Shown piece after piece: positions 18,301 through 26,587 of a stretch of DNA of 48,128 nucleotides. Location: the NCBI GenBank assembly GCA_025201845.1, contig MU604045.1:1-48128 (forward strand), in the 5' to 3' direction. The position numbers were made by a program, and so were the translations under genes. Origin of the DNA: Martensiomyces pterosporus. Its lineage: Eukaryota; Kickxellomycota; Kickxellomycetes; Kickxellales; Kickxellaceae. The notes under the pieces are model-generated. The model saw only the letters and a program-made list of their open reading frames with translations, made no database searches and had not been told where the DNA came from. How positions within the stretch are numbered: position 1 is the stretch's first letter; every line of letters begins with the position of its first letter.

Positions 18301-19581
18301 CTCTGCAGCGGCCCCGGCAGAAGCGTTGTCGTGGCCGGCTTCCAGCTTCTGGGATTTTCGACGCAGCGCCCACAAGGTACCATCATTCCACTTGATGTGG
18401 TTGTACTGCACAAAGTCCTGGTCGTCGATTGGGAACTTTCTAAACGGCTTGATGGCCAGCTGGCGTTCATCCGCACGCGGGTCAATAACAACCTCTGGAA
18501 TAACCGCCTGCTGCTGCTGATTTGCAGCTGGGCTGGGGTGGTTGAGCAGCTGCGCAATAGATATTCCCGTGCTGCCATCACCCAGTTTGCTAAGAGCTGG
18601 CGCCCACTCATTCTCCTGGTCATACGCAATCGACGCCATCGAACTGCGCGGCCGCTTCGCCCTACCAGACCCCGATGCCGAGCGCACCAGACCGTTGCCG
18701 CCGGCCATGTACGCGCCTGACGCTCTCTTTGCCGCACGCGCATTTCTCAGTAGCCTCGCCTCGCCGCCATACATATAGGGGATATGGAAGCGCTCGCGCC
18801 ACTCGGGGCGCACAATCCAGGGACTGCCGGGCCTTGAGCTCCGCTCTGTGTGGTCGTCAAGGAACTGGCGGAGGGCAACCTTGGTAAACACGTTACGCGA
18901 TCTGCTGAGTTCGGTGGCTGGCACGCTGATATCGCTGTCGTCGATGGGGTTCCCGTCAATGTCAAACAGCCGCACCGTGTATATGCGACTCTTCCTCTGC
19001 TCAATGGCGATAATGTCCTCTGCAGCATCGCCAAGCCGCCCAATGGCGATTGCCGTAGCACTAGCCAGCGACGACGCTGGGTTTGGATTTGCATCACCTG
19101 CGCTTCCATTGTTAAACACGCCCATGGGTGGTTTCTGTGGCAGCGCGCCAATGCCCACAACAAAGCACTCGTACATGGCACCCTCGGTATCCGGGTACTT
19201 GACATCAATATGTTCGTTCAAGAAGAAGTCGTACTGGAACCGGTAGTAGAGGGCGTCGATGGCCAGCGAGATGGACAAGTTCGATTGGCTGATAAACGTG
19301 AGCATCTGGCAGATAAGGGCGTCCGAGAACCCAACTCCTGTCAGCCGGTGGTTCTCTGCACGCTCCGACAGCAGCGCCTGTTCGTATGTGAGCTCCGATT
19401 GCCCCGATTCCTTGCACGACCAGATGGGCTTGCGGTAGAATGCCAGGCGATCGAGGTATCTATCGTAGTCGTCAAATACCTCGCCGGTGAATCGGATTTG
19501 CCACGCCTGGGCGCGTGTATTGTCTACATCGCTCACGGGTGCTGGAGCCGGCTCGACTACCTGTCCATTTAGTAGAGGCAT
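15361..19581 (-). CDS. ITC1: Itc1/ACF1-type WAC-DDT-WHIM subunit of an ISWI chromatin remodeller
   Basis: 1406 aa, single exon, ATG at 19581. Residues ~25-130 match the WAC domain (IRFTGEVFDDYDRYLDRL, then FYRKPIWSCK), which contacts DNA in Acf1 and Itc1. Residues ~490-590 fit a DDT domain (VSRTLAVYMFLSCFSTPLQL). Residues ~855-980 are WHIM1/WHIM2-like (LLRHLSRNWANSLI, then the Trp-rich KLVGWINEACYDYPEL). Residues ~1040-1205 form the WHIM3-like module, with LGTDRYFNRYYFIDG and WGYYATTGQLDSLKRWL. No bromodomain or PHD finger follows, as in yeast Itc1 rather than animal BAZ1A. Acidic and Ser-rich linkers separate the modules. In yeast, Itc1 pairs with the Isw2 ATPase to space nucleosomes and repress early meiotic genes. 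The same role is inferred here. Confidence 0.9.
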   Translation of the reverse strand: MPLLNGQVVEPAPAPVSDVDNTRAQAWQIRFTGEVFDDYDRYLDRLAFYRKPIWSCKESGQSELTYEQALLSERAENHRLTGVGFSDALICQMLTFISQSNLSISLAIDALYYRFQYDFFLNEHIDVKYPDTEGAMYECFVVGIGALPQKPPMGVFNNGSAGDANPNPASSLASATAIAIGRLGDAAEDIIAIEQRKSRIYTVRLFDIDGNPIDDSDISVPATELSRSRNVFTKVALRQFLDDHTERSSRPGSPWIVRPEWRERFHIPYMYGGEARLLRNARAAKRASGAYMAGGNGLVRSASGSGRAKRPRSSMASIAYDQENEWAPALSKLGDGSTGISIAQLLNHPSPAANQQQQAVIPEVVIDPRADERQLAIKPFRKFPIDDQDFVQYNHIKWNDGTLWALRRKSQKLEAGHDNASAGAAAEVKLKPQAPREITDYFSAAGSRDAKPTTEDSIKDSETEQDVAAEKDGGEEEEDEPAMKNRWPIPLCEWQVPASLVSRTLAVYMFLSCFSTPLQLTPYPLDYFESALVYRLPDPAPAATATDGSSLDNKDLGPKTKPVAVCSVYRESIIALLNSIIAERKRGQNPANVEERVETMVAYQDGNMTEPEDLSADESGGIQVDDTASLSRKEDAAEPMDVDNPEIASKAADQDSETKPEEEDESDNDKPRKTRLHASAAKDGLPPTAPRLGSRSAKLRANRTIAKQVHSLSTNGDMQFVSAIARRTRSGRSRLQYSSTLSNSTGVSSAESSSDTEFVDSSSTTTARNAKDGGRRSLNRAGSHQTKQGKKGRQGKSGSPATSRAATPATSDNESEASNDDVEEDEGDAEDADYQDAEAAADSKDNAKADDETKLAAMRPHQLLRHLSRNWANSLISKKRHTWIYKLVGWINEACYDYPELVSIYDALWNAKSLALGSLEETLWNAVDLEKRLVILELLVGECTNNESTRKYLDLCAETTAELKRERVEIRRELKKISESLAALDREENTDAQEAGSKTVPATPENTAGEVVDGNVSFMALSREQARKEKEEEQRRQKERRKLGESERQHLKRIDHVERELRRSNIGRLAPLGTDRYFNRYYFIDGIGGCPVTGGSGRIFVQPATAEERNDAVSKLPRFAVNTWALDVPGTWSGGLAVTGDDSKLVKVAFPNEQDRVTNKGLAKLGEKGELWGYYATTGQLDSLKRWLEPRGKREAALLAELELIQTAISGSIRRRCQSLEQSFEARARSREHICDRISAHLDSTPAADALATEKGDEATSSSSSTEGGAHSAALAKLQDELNKIDQTPVPPSLLPPALLVEQRLAATDQACGEMSLVHRSISNETNPSSCAPTPAAGDDDAKNSGMGSSRASSAEPPSSADMLAQQSKRLSFRSSSGRGRRPKNRNHRHKEYVEEFLEYENPLLD

Positions 19582-20845
19582 CCTTGGGTGCTAGCTGATC
19601 CTTCCCTCAGAGCCCGCTTCGATGTGGAAAGAGTTAAAACCGAGGGAAAACAGAAAAGACAGTCGCGGGAGTTGAATTAGCGTACAAAGGAAAAGGTGAC
19701 GTGGTGTACGAATAGTAAGCAGGACTATAGTGTAAATAAAAAAGGATTTGTGGTGAGGGGCAGGGGAGGGAAAGGAAGAGAAAAAGCATGTGGAATCCAG
19801 GGCAGGCGTTTTTGGTGCAAGCACAGAAAAAATATTCGCGGGGGATATGCCTGTGGTTTTCAATAACACCTCACCTGCACATGATTGGGCAGCAGCCATT
19901 CAAAGGCGTATTTTACGCGTCGTGGTTTGGTTTAGCGCATTTTTGCGAATCGGGAACGGAGGGAACCGCGGCTCCAAGCAAGCAGCCAGATAGCTGAGAC
20001 AGATCTGCGCACTTGCTCTGCGCTGGGTTTCACGGCACATGTGGGCATGGTGGCTTGCCGATGGTAGTGCACATGGCCTGGAGCTGGTTACGCGTTTGGA
20101 GATATCGTTGCCCAAAATGTGGATGTGCCCGATATGTGCTGGGCTGCGGTATATTTCCACGAATGTGAGTGCATGCGTGCTCTGCCAGCAACATTGCAGC
20201 GCGCACATGTGCTTGCAAGTAGCAACTAGCCGCACATCTCAGCATGCATGCGTATACTGGACACGGCTGCTGCTCAGCGCGTCGCTGGCGTCGACATGTG
20301 CATTGATCTGGCCTGCGGCATGGTGATTCACATGAGCCAAGTGCCATCCATCGGCCCGGGTCCCTGGGCTTCGGCCCTGCTCGCTGGATTTAGCGAAAAA
20401 CAGCGCGCAGGGAGCGAACGTGCACTGCGATAGCACATGTGTGCATGCTGGGGTGGAGCAATGCCACGATCAGATCTCGAAATCAGGGCGCCATCGCTCC
20501 TTGTGTGTGATTGGCTGCGCACTGGTGCTCGCCGCTGCTATTTGAGGAGAAAATGCTGATGCGTCCAGAGCTTGCGTCGCTGCAGATGCACCACATATTG
20601 CTCTACTATGTAGCCAAGGCATGGAGAGCGCAGCTTCTTGAGAGAACCCAGGCCAACAATACAAATTTCGGGTAAATCCTCTGCTCGCTCTTCATCTGCC
20701 CAAGCCTTTCTCCCAGCTGGAGACCAGCACTCTTATTCCCGCTTACACACAACGCCCAAAAAGCGTCTTCTCTCCCGCACACTACTTTCACGCTGAAATC
20801 ACGCCTTGTCAATAGCAATTGCCATTTCCTGGAAGCCAAGCAATA
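19582..20845. other. Shared divergent promoter region of ITC1 and VPS74
   Basis: 1.26 kb between two divergently transcribed genes, without a gene of its own. The central 400 bp hold a cluster of CACATGTG palindromes described separately. Short frames on both strands show no motif. Confidence 0.6.
20036..20441. promoter_or_regulatory. Cluster of E-box palindromes (CACATGTG) in the ITC1/VPS74 promoter
   Basis: Three exact CACATGTG octamers (20036-20043, 20204-20211, 20434-20441), two CACATG hexamers (20070-20075, 20329-20334) and one ACATGTG (20294-20300) fall within 406 bp. CANNTG is the binding core of bHLH factors. The cluster is roughly equidistant from both start codons, about 455 bp from ITC1 and 405 bp from VPS74. 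Confidence 0.55.
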
Positions 20846-21952
20846 ATGTCAGAGGGGCTTTCTCGACGCCGCGTAGGGACACCGCGGGAAACAGATGAGG
20901 ATGGAGACAGCCGCACAGTGAGTCCCAGCCTGAGCTCGCCAGCACTCAATCGCGCAGGGCCAGCGTCCGCAGATGAGGTGAAGAGCGACAAGGCGCCCCT
21001 GCTCACTCTGATGGAGGAAACGCTGCTCATGGGACTCAAGGACCAGGAAGGGTACCTTTCGTTCTGGAACGACAGTCTCTCGTACGTTCTCCGCGGGTGC
21101 ATGCTAATGGAGCTGGCGCTGCGTCGACGTATCCGCATCTCCAAGGACGCGTTCACAGGTATGACCAGCCTGAGTGATCGGCCGATTGAGCTCATCTCCA
21201 CACGGCCCACCGGCGAAGTTCTCCTGGACGAGGCACTGAAGGTCATCAAGGGCAGCGAGACTCCCCGCTCGGTTGCTTCGTGGATGGATCTACTGAGCGG
21301 CGAGACGTGGAACATCGCAAAGGCTGGGTACCAGCTCAAGCAGGTCCGCGAGAGACTGGCAAAGGGCCTGGTGGACAAGGGTATCTTGCGCACGGAGAAG
21401 AGGAACTTTTTGCTCTTCGACATGGCCACCCACCCTGTGCAGGACCCAAGAGCCAAGGACGAGGTCATTCTGCGCATATTTGACACCTTGAACTTGCCCC
21501 GGTCCGCAGCAGTCCCCACCAGGACCGCTCGCTCGTCAGGAACTGCGTCGCCTTCGAATGGCATCAACTCGGCTACCTATTCGCGGTATGGCGTCGGCCA
21601 GGGCATTGGCGGCCAGGCTGGAAACCTGAAGCTCGCGCCAATTAACAACACCAGGTACTATAAGGGCGAGGAGGACCGCAGGTTTGCCCTGCTGAGGCGC
21701 GTGTGCCTGGTGTCTTCGGCTTGCGCCGGAAGCGTGCTCGAGAACCCGCTGATCCACATGGACATGGAGACCCGCGACCGCGCCGTGGCTAGGGCGGAGG
21801 ACCTGATGGACGTGTATGGTCACTGGCCCTACAAAAAGTACTCGCCGCTGTACACACAGGATATTGACACGGGCGAGGCTGGCGACTTGATGGTTGAGGA
21901 GGTTGTTGCTGCTGTAATCTGTGTGCTGAGAAAGATGGACAAGCTCATTTAA
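20846..21952 (+). CDS. VPS74: Vps74/GOLPH3, Golgi PI4P-binding glycosyltransferase adaptor
   Basis: 368 aa from ATG 20846 (context CAATAATG). An in-frame codon nine residues earlier is possible but less likely. The GPP34 fold begins at LLTLMEETLLMGLKDQEGYL, followed by the SFWNDSLSY and LRGCMLMELAL helices. The Trp and Arg at these places match residues that bind PI4P in yeast Vps74. QVRERLAKGLVDKGIL and NFLLFDMATHP follow. The protein ends in a hydrophobic helix, VICVLRKMDKL. The N-terminal tail carries an SRRRVG cluster, and such arginines contact COPI coatomer in the yeast protein. An insertion of ~50 Ser/Gly/Asn-rich residues (about 225-275) interrupts the domain before the RRVCLVSSACAGSVLEN helix. 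Vps74 retains glycosyltransferases in the Golgi by linking them to COPI. Confidence 0.95.
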   Translation: MSEGLSRRRVGTPRETDEDGDSRTVSPSLSSPALNRAGPASADEVKSDKAPLLTLMEETLLMGLKDQEGYLSFWNDSLSYVLRGCMLMELALRRRIRISKDAFTGMTSLSDRPIELISTRPTGEVLLDEALKVIKGSETPRSVASWMDLLSGETWNIAKAGYQLKQVRERLAKGLVDKGILRTEKRNFLLFDMATHPVQDPRAKDEVILRIFDTLNLPRSAAVPTRTARSSGTASPSNGINSATYSRYGVGQGIGGQAGNLKLAPINNTRYYKGEEDRRFALLRRVCLVSSACAGSVLENPLIHMDMETRDRAVARAEDLMDVYGHWPYKKYSPLYTQDIDTGEAGDLMVEEVVAAVICVLRKMDKLI

Positions 21953-22269
21953 ACGCCTTTCCCCTAGTTTCACAGCATTGCCCTTCGCTCATTCACAAAC
22001 AGCTTTGCCCCCATCTCCTTTAGCTTTTCTGCTTGCTCTCTCCCATGTTCTATCAAACTCCCCTCCTCCTCTTCCTCCCCTCCTTTCCTTCTGCTTTGGG
22101 TTTTGTTGGCCTGCCTCGGCTACATGGAGCTCATCAATTCCAGGGCGGTACACGCTTTATCAACAATACATGTGCTATTTCAGCGACAGCATCGCGTCCA
22201 TTCGCTGTCTCCAGCCATCGCCACTGCTATATATAAAATTGGGGGAGAGGCGTTCGCTACACCCTCTGC

Positions 22270-24045
22270 TCACAGCTTGCGGGCTAGCTCAGCGTAGTAC
22301 TGGATTACGCGTGGGTGAGCCATGACGCAATGCGGCTGGAAGTTGAGCACCTGCAGGGCCTCCAGCTTTACCGCTCGACTAAGCGCAACATATGCCTGTC
22401 CTTTCTCAAAGACCTTGCCCAAGTCCACAAGCACGCGGTCAATCGTCTGGCCCTGGCTCTTGTGGATCGAGAGTGCCCACGCAAGAATGATAGGCAGCTG
22501 CGTGCGCTTGAACTTCTCGCGGCCCATGTCGATTTCCCACACTTCGGGGACCAGCGTCAGCTCAACGCCGTTAGTGAATCTAGCAACCGGGTATTCGCGA
22601 ACTCCAATCATCTCGAAGCGTATGATGACGCCGCGGCTGCCGTTGACAAGATCCTGCTCGGGCATGTTCTTGATCAGCATGACCTGGGCAAGCAGCTTTA
22701 GCTCCAAACGGCGTGGTGCCATTGACCAGCCATCGATCTTCGCCCTGGCCTCATCCTCCACCGGCTTCGTCGTCATCCCCTTCACGTCGTATGCGTCGTG
22801 GGCGCAGAATGTGTAAAGCTTTCCATCCAGCGAGCGTAAGCGGCGGTGGTTGGCGTCGTCCACCTGGTTCCGCAGCGCATAGAGCTCCGTCGCCTGGATG
22901 CCATCGTCCGGGTAATCTGGCTTGCGCGCCAGGCTCTTAAACGTGTTGATGCTGTGGTCAGATATCCGCCCCAGCCGCATCTCATTGAGCATGTCCACAA
23001 AGCGCATGTCCTTCTGACGGAACACATGGGTGAGCACTATGGTGTTCTGGATGCCTCTCCGCCACGCCTCCGCCTCAAACGCAAACTTTGCCTCTCCGCT
23101 CTTCTCCACCGGCGGGAGCTGGTAAAAGTCGCCTGTCAGGATGAGCTGTATGCCTCCAAAGAACTCATGGGACTTGCGCACACTCCGGGCAATATACTCC
23201 AGAGCATCAAACAGTGCGGCATCGAGCATCGAGATCTCGTCAATAATGAGCACCTTTACCGCGTTCCACCGTTTGACTGCGTTGCCGCTCTTGCGCACAA
23301 ATGCCAGGATGTTTTCCTTGGGGCCCTTGCCATACCCAACTCCGGCAAAGCTGTGGATAGTCCTGCCGCCAACATGGAAGGCCGCGATTCCCGTTGACGC
23401 CGTGATCTGGATCTCGCTCTCCCCCATTCTGCACGCTCCCTTGAATGCCTTGATGATCTCACGCATCAACACCGATTTGCCCGTTCCTGCCGATCCAGTG
23501 ATGAAAAGGCTCTCTCGCTGGTTCACTGCCATGTTGAACGCCTCGAGCTGCTTCTCCGAAAGAGCCACATTGGGTGGCGGCTTTACGAAGCTTGGAATCA
23601 GCCCATCATCGACCACCTTGCTTGCACCAGCTCCATGGATATGGCTAGCCATGTATGAAGGCCGCTGCTGGCTGACTCCATGGCCTCCACGCACCGCCGC
23701 ACTGACAGACGATCCAAATGAGTCCGATCTTGACAGATTGCGTCCAACGCTGGAGGCACCTGCTGCCTTTGCCGCCCTCTTTTTGGGCTCGTACTGAGAG
23801 TAGGGCGCATGCGCAGCACTTGGCGCCCTGCTGCCGCTAAAATAGGGGCTTTTGGTGTGTGCCATGGGCGCTGCGTGGCTTTTTATGTCGCCAGCGCTGC
23901 TTGGTCGCGAGTATGGCGCTGGTCTTGCAGCTGGCGTCCTGCTGCTATGTCTTGTGGCAGAGGCGGCGGCTGTGCCTGCTGTCCGAGCTGAAGGCTTTGG
24001 CGCAAAGCCCAGGGTTGTCTGCTTCTTTGTGTTTTGCTTAAACAT
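22270..24045 (-). CDS. PIF1: Pif1-family 5'-3' DNA helicase
   Basis: 591 aa from ATG 24045; the frame extends upstream but only to a TTG. Residues ~1-155 are Ser/Ala/Arg-rich and disordered, opening with MFKQNTKKQTTLGF. The superfamily 1B helicase core follows in order: Walker A GSAGTGKS (~183), motif Ia STGIAAFHVGGRTIHSFAG, Walker B IIDEISMLD (~267) within the Pif1 signature, motif III LTGDFYQLPP, motif IV HVFRQ, motif V ALSIHKSQGQTID and motif VI AYVALSRAV. The single clear copy would cover Pif1 and Rrm3 roles (telomere, rDNA, G-quadruplex, mitochondrial DNA). Which applies cannot be told. A strong pyrimidine tract plus CAG lies about 55 bp before the ATG and could be the acceptor of a 5' UTR intron. 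The gene converges with VPS74 across 317 bp. Confidence 0.93.
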   Translation of the reverse strand: MFKQNTKKQTTLGFAPKPSARTAGTAAASATRHSSRTPAARPAPYSRPSSAGDIKSHAAPMAHTKSPYFSGSRAPSAAHAPYSQYEPKKRAAKAAGASSVGRNLSRSDSFGSSVSAAVRGGHGVSQQRPSYMASHIHGAGASKVVDDGLIPSFVKPPPNVALSEKQLEAFNMAVNQRESLFITGSAGTGKSVLMREIIKAFKGACRMGESEIQITASTGIAAFHVGGRTIHSFAGVGYGKGPKENILAFVRKSGNAVKRWNAVKVLIIDEISMLDAALFDALEYIARSVRKSHEFFGGIQLILTGDFYQLPPVEKSGEAKFAFEAEAWRRGIQNTIVLTHVFRQKDMRFVDMLNEMRLGRISDHSINTFKSLARKPDYPDDGIQATELYALRNQVDDANHRRLRSLDGKLYTFCAHDAYDVKGMTTKPVEDEARAKIDGWSMAPRRLELKLLAQVMLIKNMPEQDLVNGSRGVIIRFEMIGVREYPVARFTNGVELTLVPEVWEIDMGREKFKRTQLPIILAWALSIHKSQGQTIDRVLVDLGKVFEKGQAYVALSRAVKLEALQVLNFQPHCVMAHPRVIQYYAELARKL

Positions 24046-24527
24046 TTCGAAATAAATGCAAGCCGCCAAGGCAGAATTGAATGGAGACAGCTGAAAGAGA
24101 GAAGCACGTTTTAAGCCAGGGAGAAAGAGAGTGCCTTTGAGGAGCAAAGCACTCTTGCCCCTTTGTTTGCTTTTCCCCCCTCTTCTCGCACACGCGTTTT
24201 TTTAGCGCCTCTAAACGCGATCGCCACACGTGCCGAAACGAGCTGATCAAGCACTTGCCTGATGAGCTCTGCAAAGCACTGAGCCGCACCAGCAGCTGCA
24301 GACACACCAGGCTAGTCTTGACAGCCTGGGATGCCGCGGATCATTAGTTGCAAGGCATTGTAGTCCAGAGAGAAGCACTGCAGATTCTATTTGTTTCTTT
24401 GCTAATGATGTGGTGCTTGAAGCAGATGTAGAAAGAGAAGGTGGGTTTAGTGTACATAGGTTGAAGGGGCCGATATTTGGCTGTGGTGCGCACGCCAGCA
24501 AAATAAGAATCGCGACGGGGGTGGGCC
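24046..24527. other. Spacer between ISA1 and PIF1
   Basis: 482 bp between two same-strand (minus) genes, holding the ISA1 3' flank and the PIF1 promoter and leader. No independent gene is seen. Confidence 0.5.
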
Positions 24528-25165
24528 CTAGACCAGGAAGCTCTCGCCGCATCCGCATGCGCCCTTGATGTTCGGGTTGTTGAACACAAACTGCGACGCA
24601 AGCTTTCCCTCAAACCAGTCCATCTCGGTGCCAATTAGTGTCAGCAGAGCCTTGGAGTCAATAAGAACCGTGACGCCTACAGCAAGAAAAGACAGGGCGT
24701 GAGAGAGGGAAGCGGGAATATCGTTTTAGCGGCAGCGGAATGTCCGACAAGGCACATAGATAAGAAATAGCAGCGCCTTTTTGCGCTAAATAAAATAGCC
24801 GTGCTCCATCAGTGATATGCTCGGCACTTACCATCCTGGGTGACCTTCTCGTCGAACTTCTTTGCGTTGTCTACCCACGAGAGCGTGTATGCATTGCCGG
24901 AACATCCTTTGCCCTGGATTCCTATCTTTAGGGTCTTGTGCTTATCGTCAGCGACGCTCTTAGTCTCGAGCTCCTTCAGCCTCTTGACTGCTGCCTGTGT
25001 CTACAAGAGTAGAAAGAAGGGGAAGCTGTTAGCTGGGTGTACTGGCAGACGGGCTGTGGCGCCAGGTGGTTGGAGATATACTTTTCTGGTGCTTACCAAT
25101 GTGAGGGGGCTACGGCGACCCTTGAGAGCCGGTGCCATTCGAACCATTACGCGGGCAGAAGACAT
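24528..25165 (-). CDS. ISA1: Isa1/ISCA1 A-type iron-sulfur carrier, three exons
   Basis: I assembled this by eye from three exons on the minus strand: 25097-25165, 24832-25000 and 24528-24676. Both introns (25001-25096 and 24677-24831) start GTAAG and end TAG, and the joined frame encodes 128 aa. Exon 1 gives an Arg-rich, acid-free leader (MSSARVMVRMAPALKGRRS) fitting a mitochondrial presequence. The A-type fold carries the three conserved cysteines: C56 in QGKGCSGNAYTLSW, and C120 and C122 in the ACGCGESF tail. The spacing and GCGESF end match the Isa1/ISCA1 group rather than Isa2. Isa1 works with Isa2 and Iba57 to build [4Fe-4S] clusters for aconitase, lipoate synthase and related enzymes. 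It is divergent from DIM2, with 551 bp between the start codons. Confidence 0.93.
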
Positions 25166-25495
25166 GTTCTGGTGTTAGCTTGCGCAGTATAGCGAGAATG
25201 AGCGAGGTAAGAAAGCAATGTTCGATGGAAATGCTGAGTGTGCTGGTGAGGCAGGGAGAAGAAAAAGCTGATGAGATACCAGGAGCGGAGTGGCAGCCAA
25301 AGCACAAGCGGGAGATGAGAGATTACTCGTAGCGCCCCCACACTCGGCCATGCGAGGGCAGAAAGCTGCTGATGCCCCCTGCCACTTCCTGAGCCAACCA
25401 GCGTTCACACAGCCGCCGCATGTCCCCTGCCTCTGAGGGGGCACAGAGGGGACGTATCCCCTTCACTCCCTTCCCGGCATAATCAATCAAGACAC

Positions 25496-25505
25496 AAAAT
25501 TTTCA
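25496..25505. promoter_or_regulatory. RRPE-like element upstream of DIM2
   Basis: AAAATTTTCA, whose complement is TGAAAATTTT, matches the core of the ribosomal RNA processing element known from fungal ribosome-biogenesis promoters. It lies 212 bp before the DIM2 ATG, where such a site would be expected. Function is inferred from the motif and the gene's role. Confidence 0.5.
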
Positions 25506-25550
25506 CCACCTTTGGCCAGCTTTTTTTTTTTGGGCCACAATGATTTTTTC

Positions 25551-25682
25551 TCTTGGTCCTCTCTTGCCCTTGCCTTCTCTACACCAAAAGCGCATCCTCG
25601 CTCTTTATATTCAATTTCTTGGTCCTCTCTTGCCCTTGCCTTCTCTACACCAAAAGCGCATCCTCGCTCTTTATATTCAATT
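25551..25682 (+). repeat. Perfect tandem duplication of 66 bp in the DIM2 promoter/leader
   Basis: Two adjacent 66-bp copies (25551-25616 and 25617-25682) are identical base for base. Each carries a pyrimidine-rich stretch and a TTTATATTC TATA-like element, so the core promoter region appears doubled. The second copy ends 34 bp before the ATG. Because 66 is a multiple of three, an open frame runs through both copies into DIM2, but I place the real start downstream. Confidence 0.9.
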
Positions 25683-25716
25683 TACATTACATTTCTACGG
25701 TATATCTTCCCAAGCA

Positions 25717-26469
25717 ATGTCCGAGGCAGAGCAGCAGCCTATCCAAAACACAGCCGTCCCCATGGAGCAGGACGAGGACGAGGTCATTATCACAGCCGAC
25801 CAGCTGCCATCAGCTGCAGCCAGCACAGGCGCAGAAGCCGCGGGATCTGGATCCTCTGGAGCAGCGGCATCGTCGGACAAGCCCGAATTTGCACCGCTCT
25901 CGGCAAAGGAGCTTCGCAGCAAAAAGAACCAGTTCCGGCGTATCCGCGTGCCGCCACACAGATTCAGCCCCTTGAAAGCGGACTGGCTTAAAATATACTC
26001 TCCTATCGTCGAGTACCTGAAGCTCCAGGTGCGCATGAACCCCAAGACACGCATGATCGAGATCAGGACATGCGAGGAGACGGAGGAAGTGGGAGCTGTG
26101 CAGAAGGCTGCTGACTTTGTGCGTGCTTTTGTTCTGGGCTTTTCTGCAGAGGACGCGCTGGCTTTGCTGAGAATGGACGACTTGTACTTGGAGAGCTTCG
26201 AAATCAAGGATGTCAAGACCCTGAATGGCGACCACCTGTCGCGTGCCATCGGTCGGATTGCTGGTAAGGACGGAAAGACAAAGTTTACGATTGAGAACGC
26301 CACAAAGACCCGGATTGTCTTGGCGGACTCGAAGATTCATATCCTGGGCACATACCAGAACATCAAGATCGCCAGAGATGCAGTTGTCAACTTGATCCTG
26401 GGTAGCCCTCCGGGAAAGGTCTACTCGAACCTCAGGACGATTGCCTCCCGGATGAAGGAGCGCTTCTGA
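25717..26469 (+). CDS. DIM2: Dim2/Pno1, KH-domain 40S ribosome assembly factor
   Basis: 250 aa. I start at ATG 25717 because it gives a normal-length Dim2; the frame runs further up through the 66-bp duplication, which is not protein-like. The acidic, Ala/Ser-rich N-terminus (~1-70) is variable. The conserved part begins RIRVPPHRFSPLKADWLKIY, runs through the degenerate first KH domain (LKLQVRMNPKT, DFVRAFVLGF), then the canonical second KH with its GKDGKT loop and TRIVLADSKIHILG, and ends GSPPGKVYSNLR before a basic tail. Dim2 binds pre-18S rRNA near the 3' cleavage site, partners Nob1 and Dim1, and moves with pre-40S particles from nucleolus to cytoplasm. It converges with COX18 across 118 bp. 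Confidence 0.96.
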   Translation: MSEAEQQPIQNTAVPMEQDEDEVIITADQLPSAAASTGAEAAGSGSSGAAASSDKPEFAPLSAKELRSKKNQFRRIRVPPHRFSPLKADWLKIYSPIVEYLKLQVRMNPKTRMIEIRTCEETEEVGAVQKAADFVRAFVLGFSAEDALALLRMDDLYLESFEIKDVKTLNGDHLSRAIGRIAGKDGKTKFTIENATKTRIVLADSKIHILGTYQNIKIARDAVVNLILGSPPGKVYSNLRTIASRMKERF

Positions 26470-26587
26470 GCTGCCATCAGAGCGTGGCTTCTCCATTTTT
26501 CGCAGTTAGAACGCTTATTCTCATTTCAATTAAACTCAGCCAAATCACCTCTACGTGTCTATATATGAAGGCAAGGGCAGTCTGGGT

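Noticed and set aside
24043..24147. A 34-residue N-terminal extension of Pif1 that looks like a mitochondrial presequence, suggesting dual targeting as in yeast Pif1
   Set aside because: The extension opens with TTG, not ATG, and a strong pyrimidine-CAG acceptor lies within it. It is more likely 5' UTR or intron than coding.
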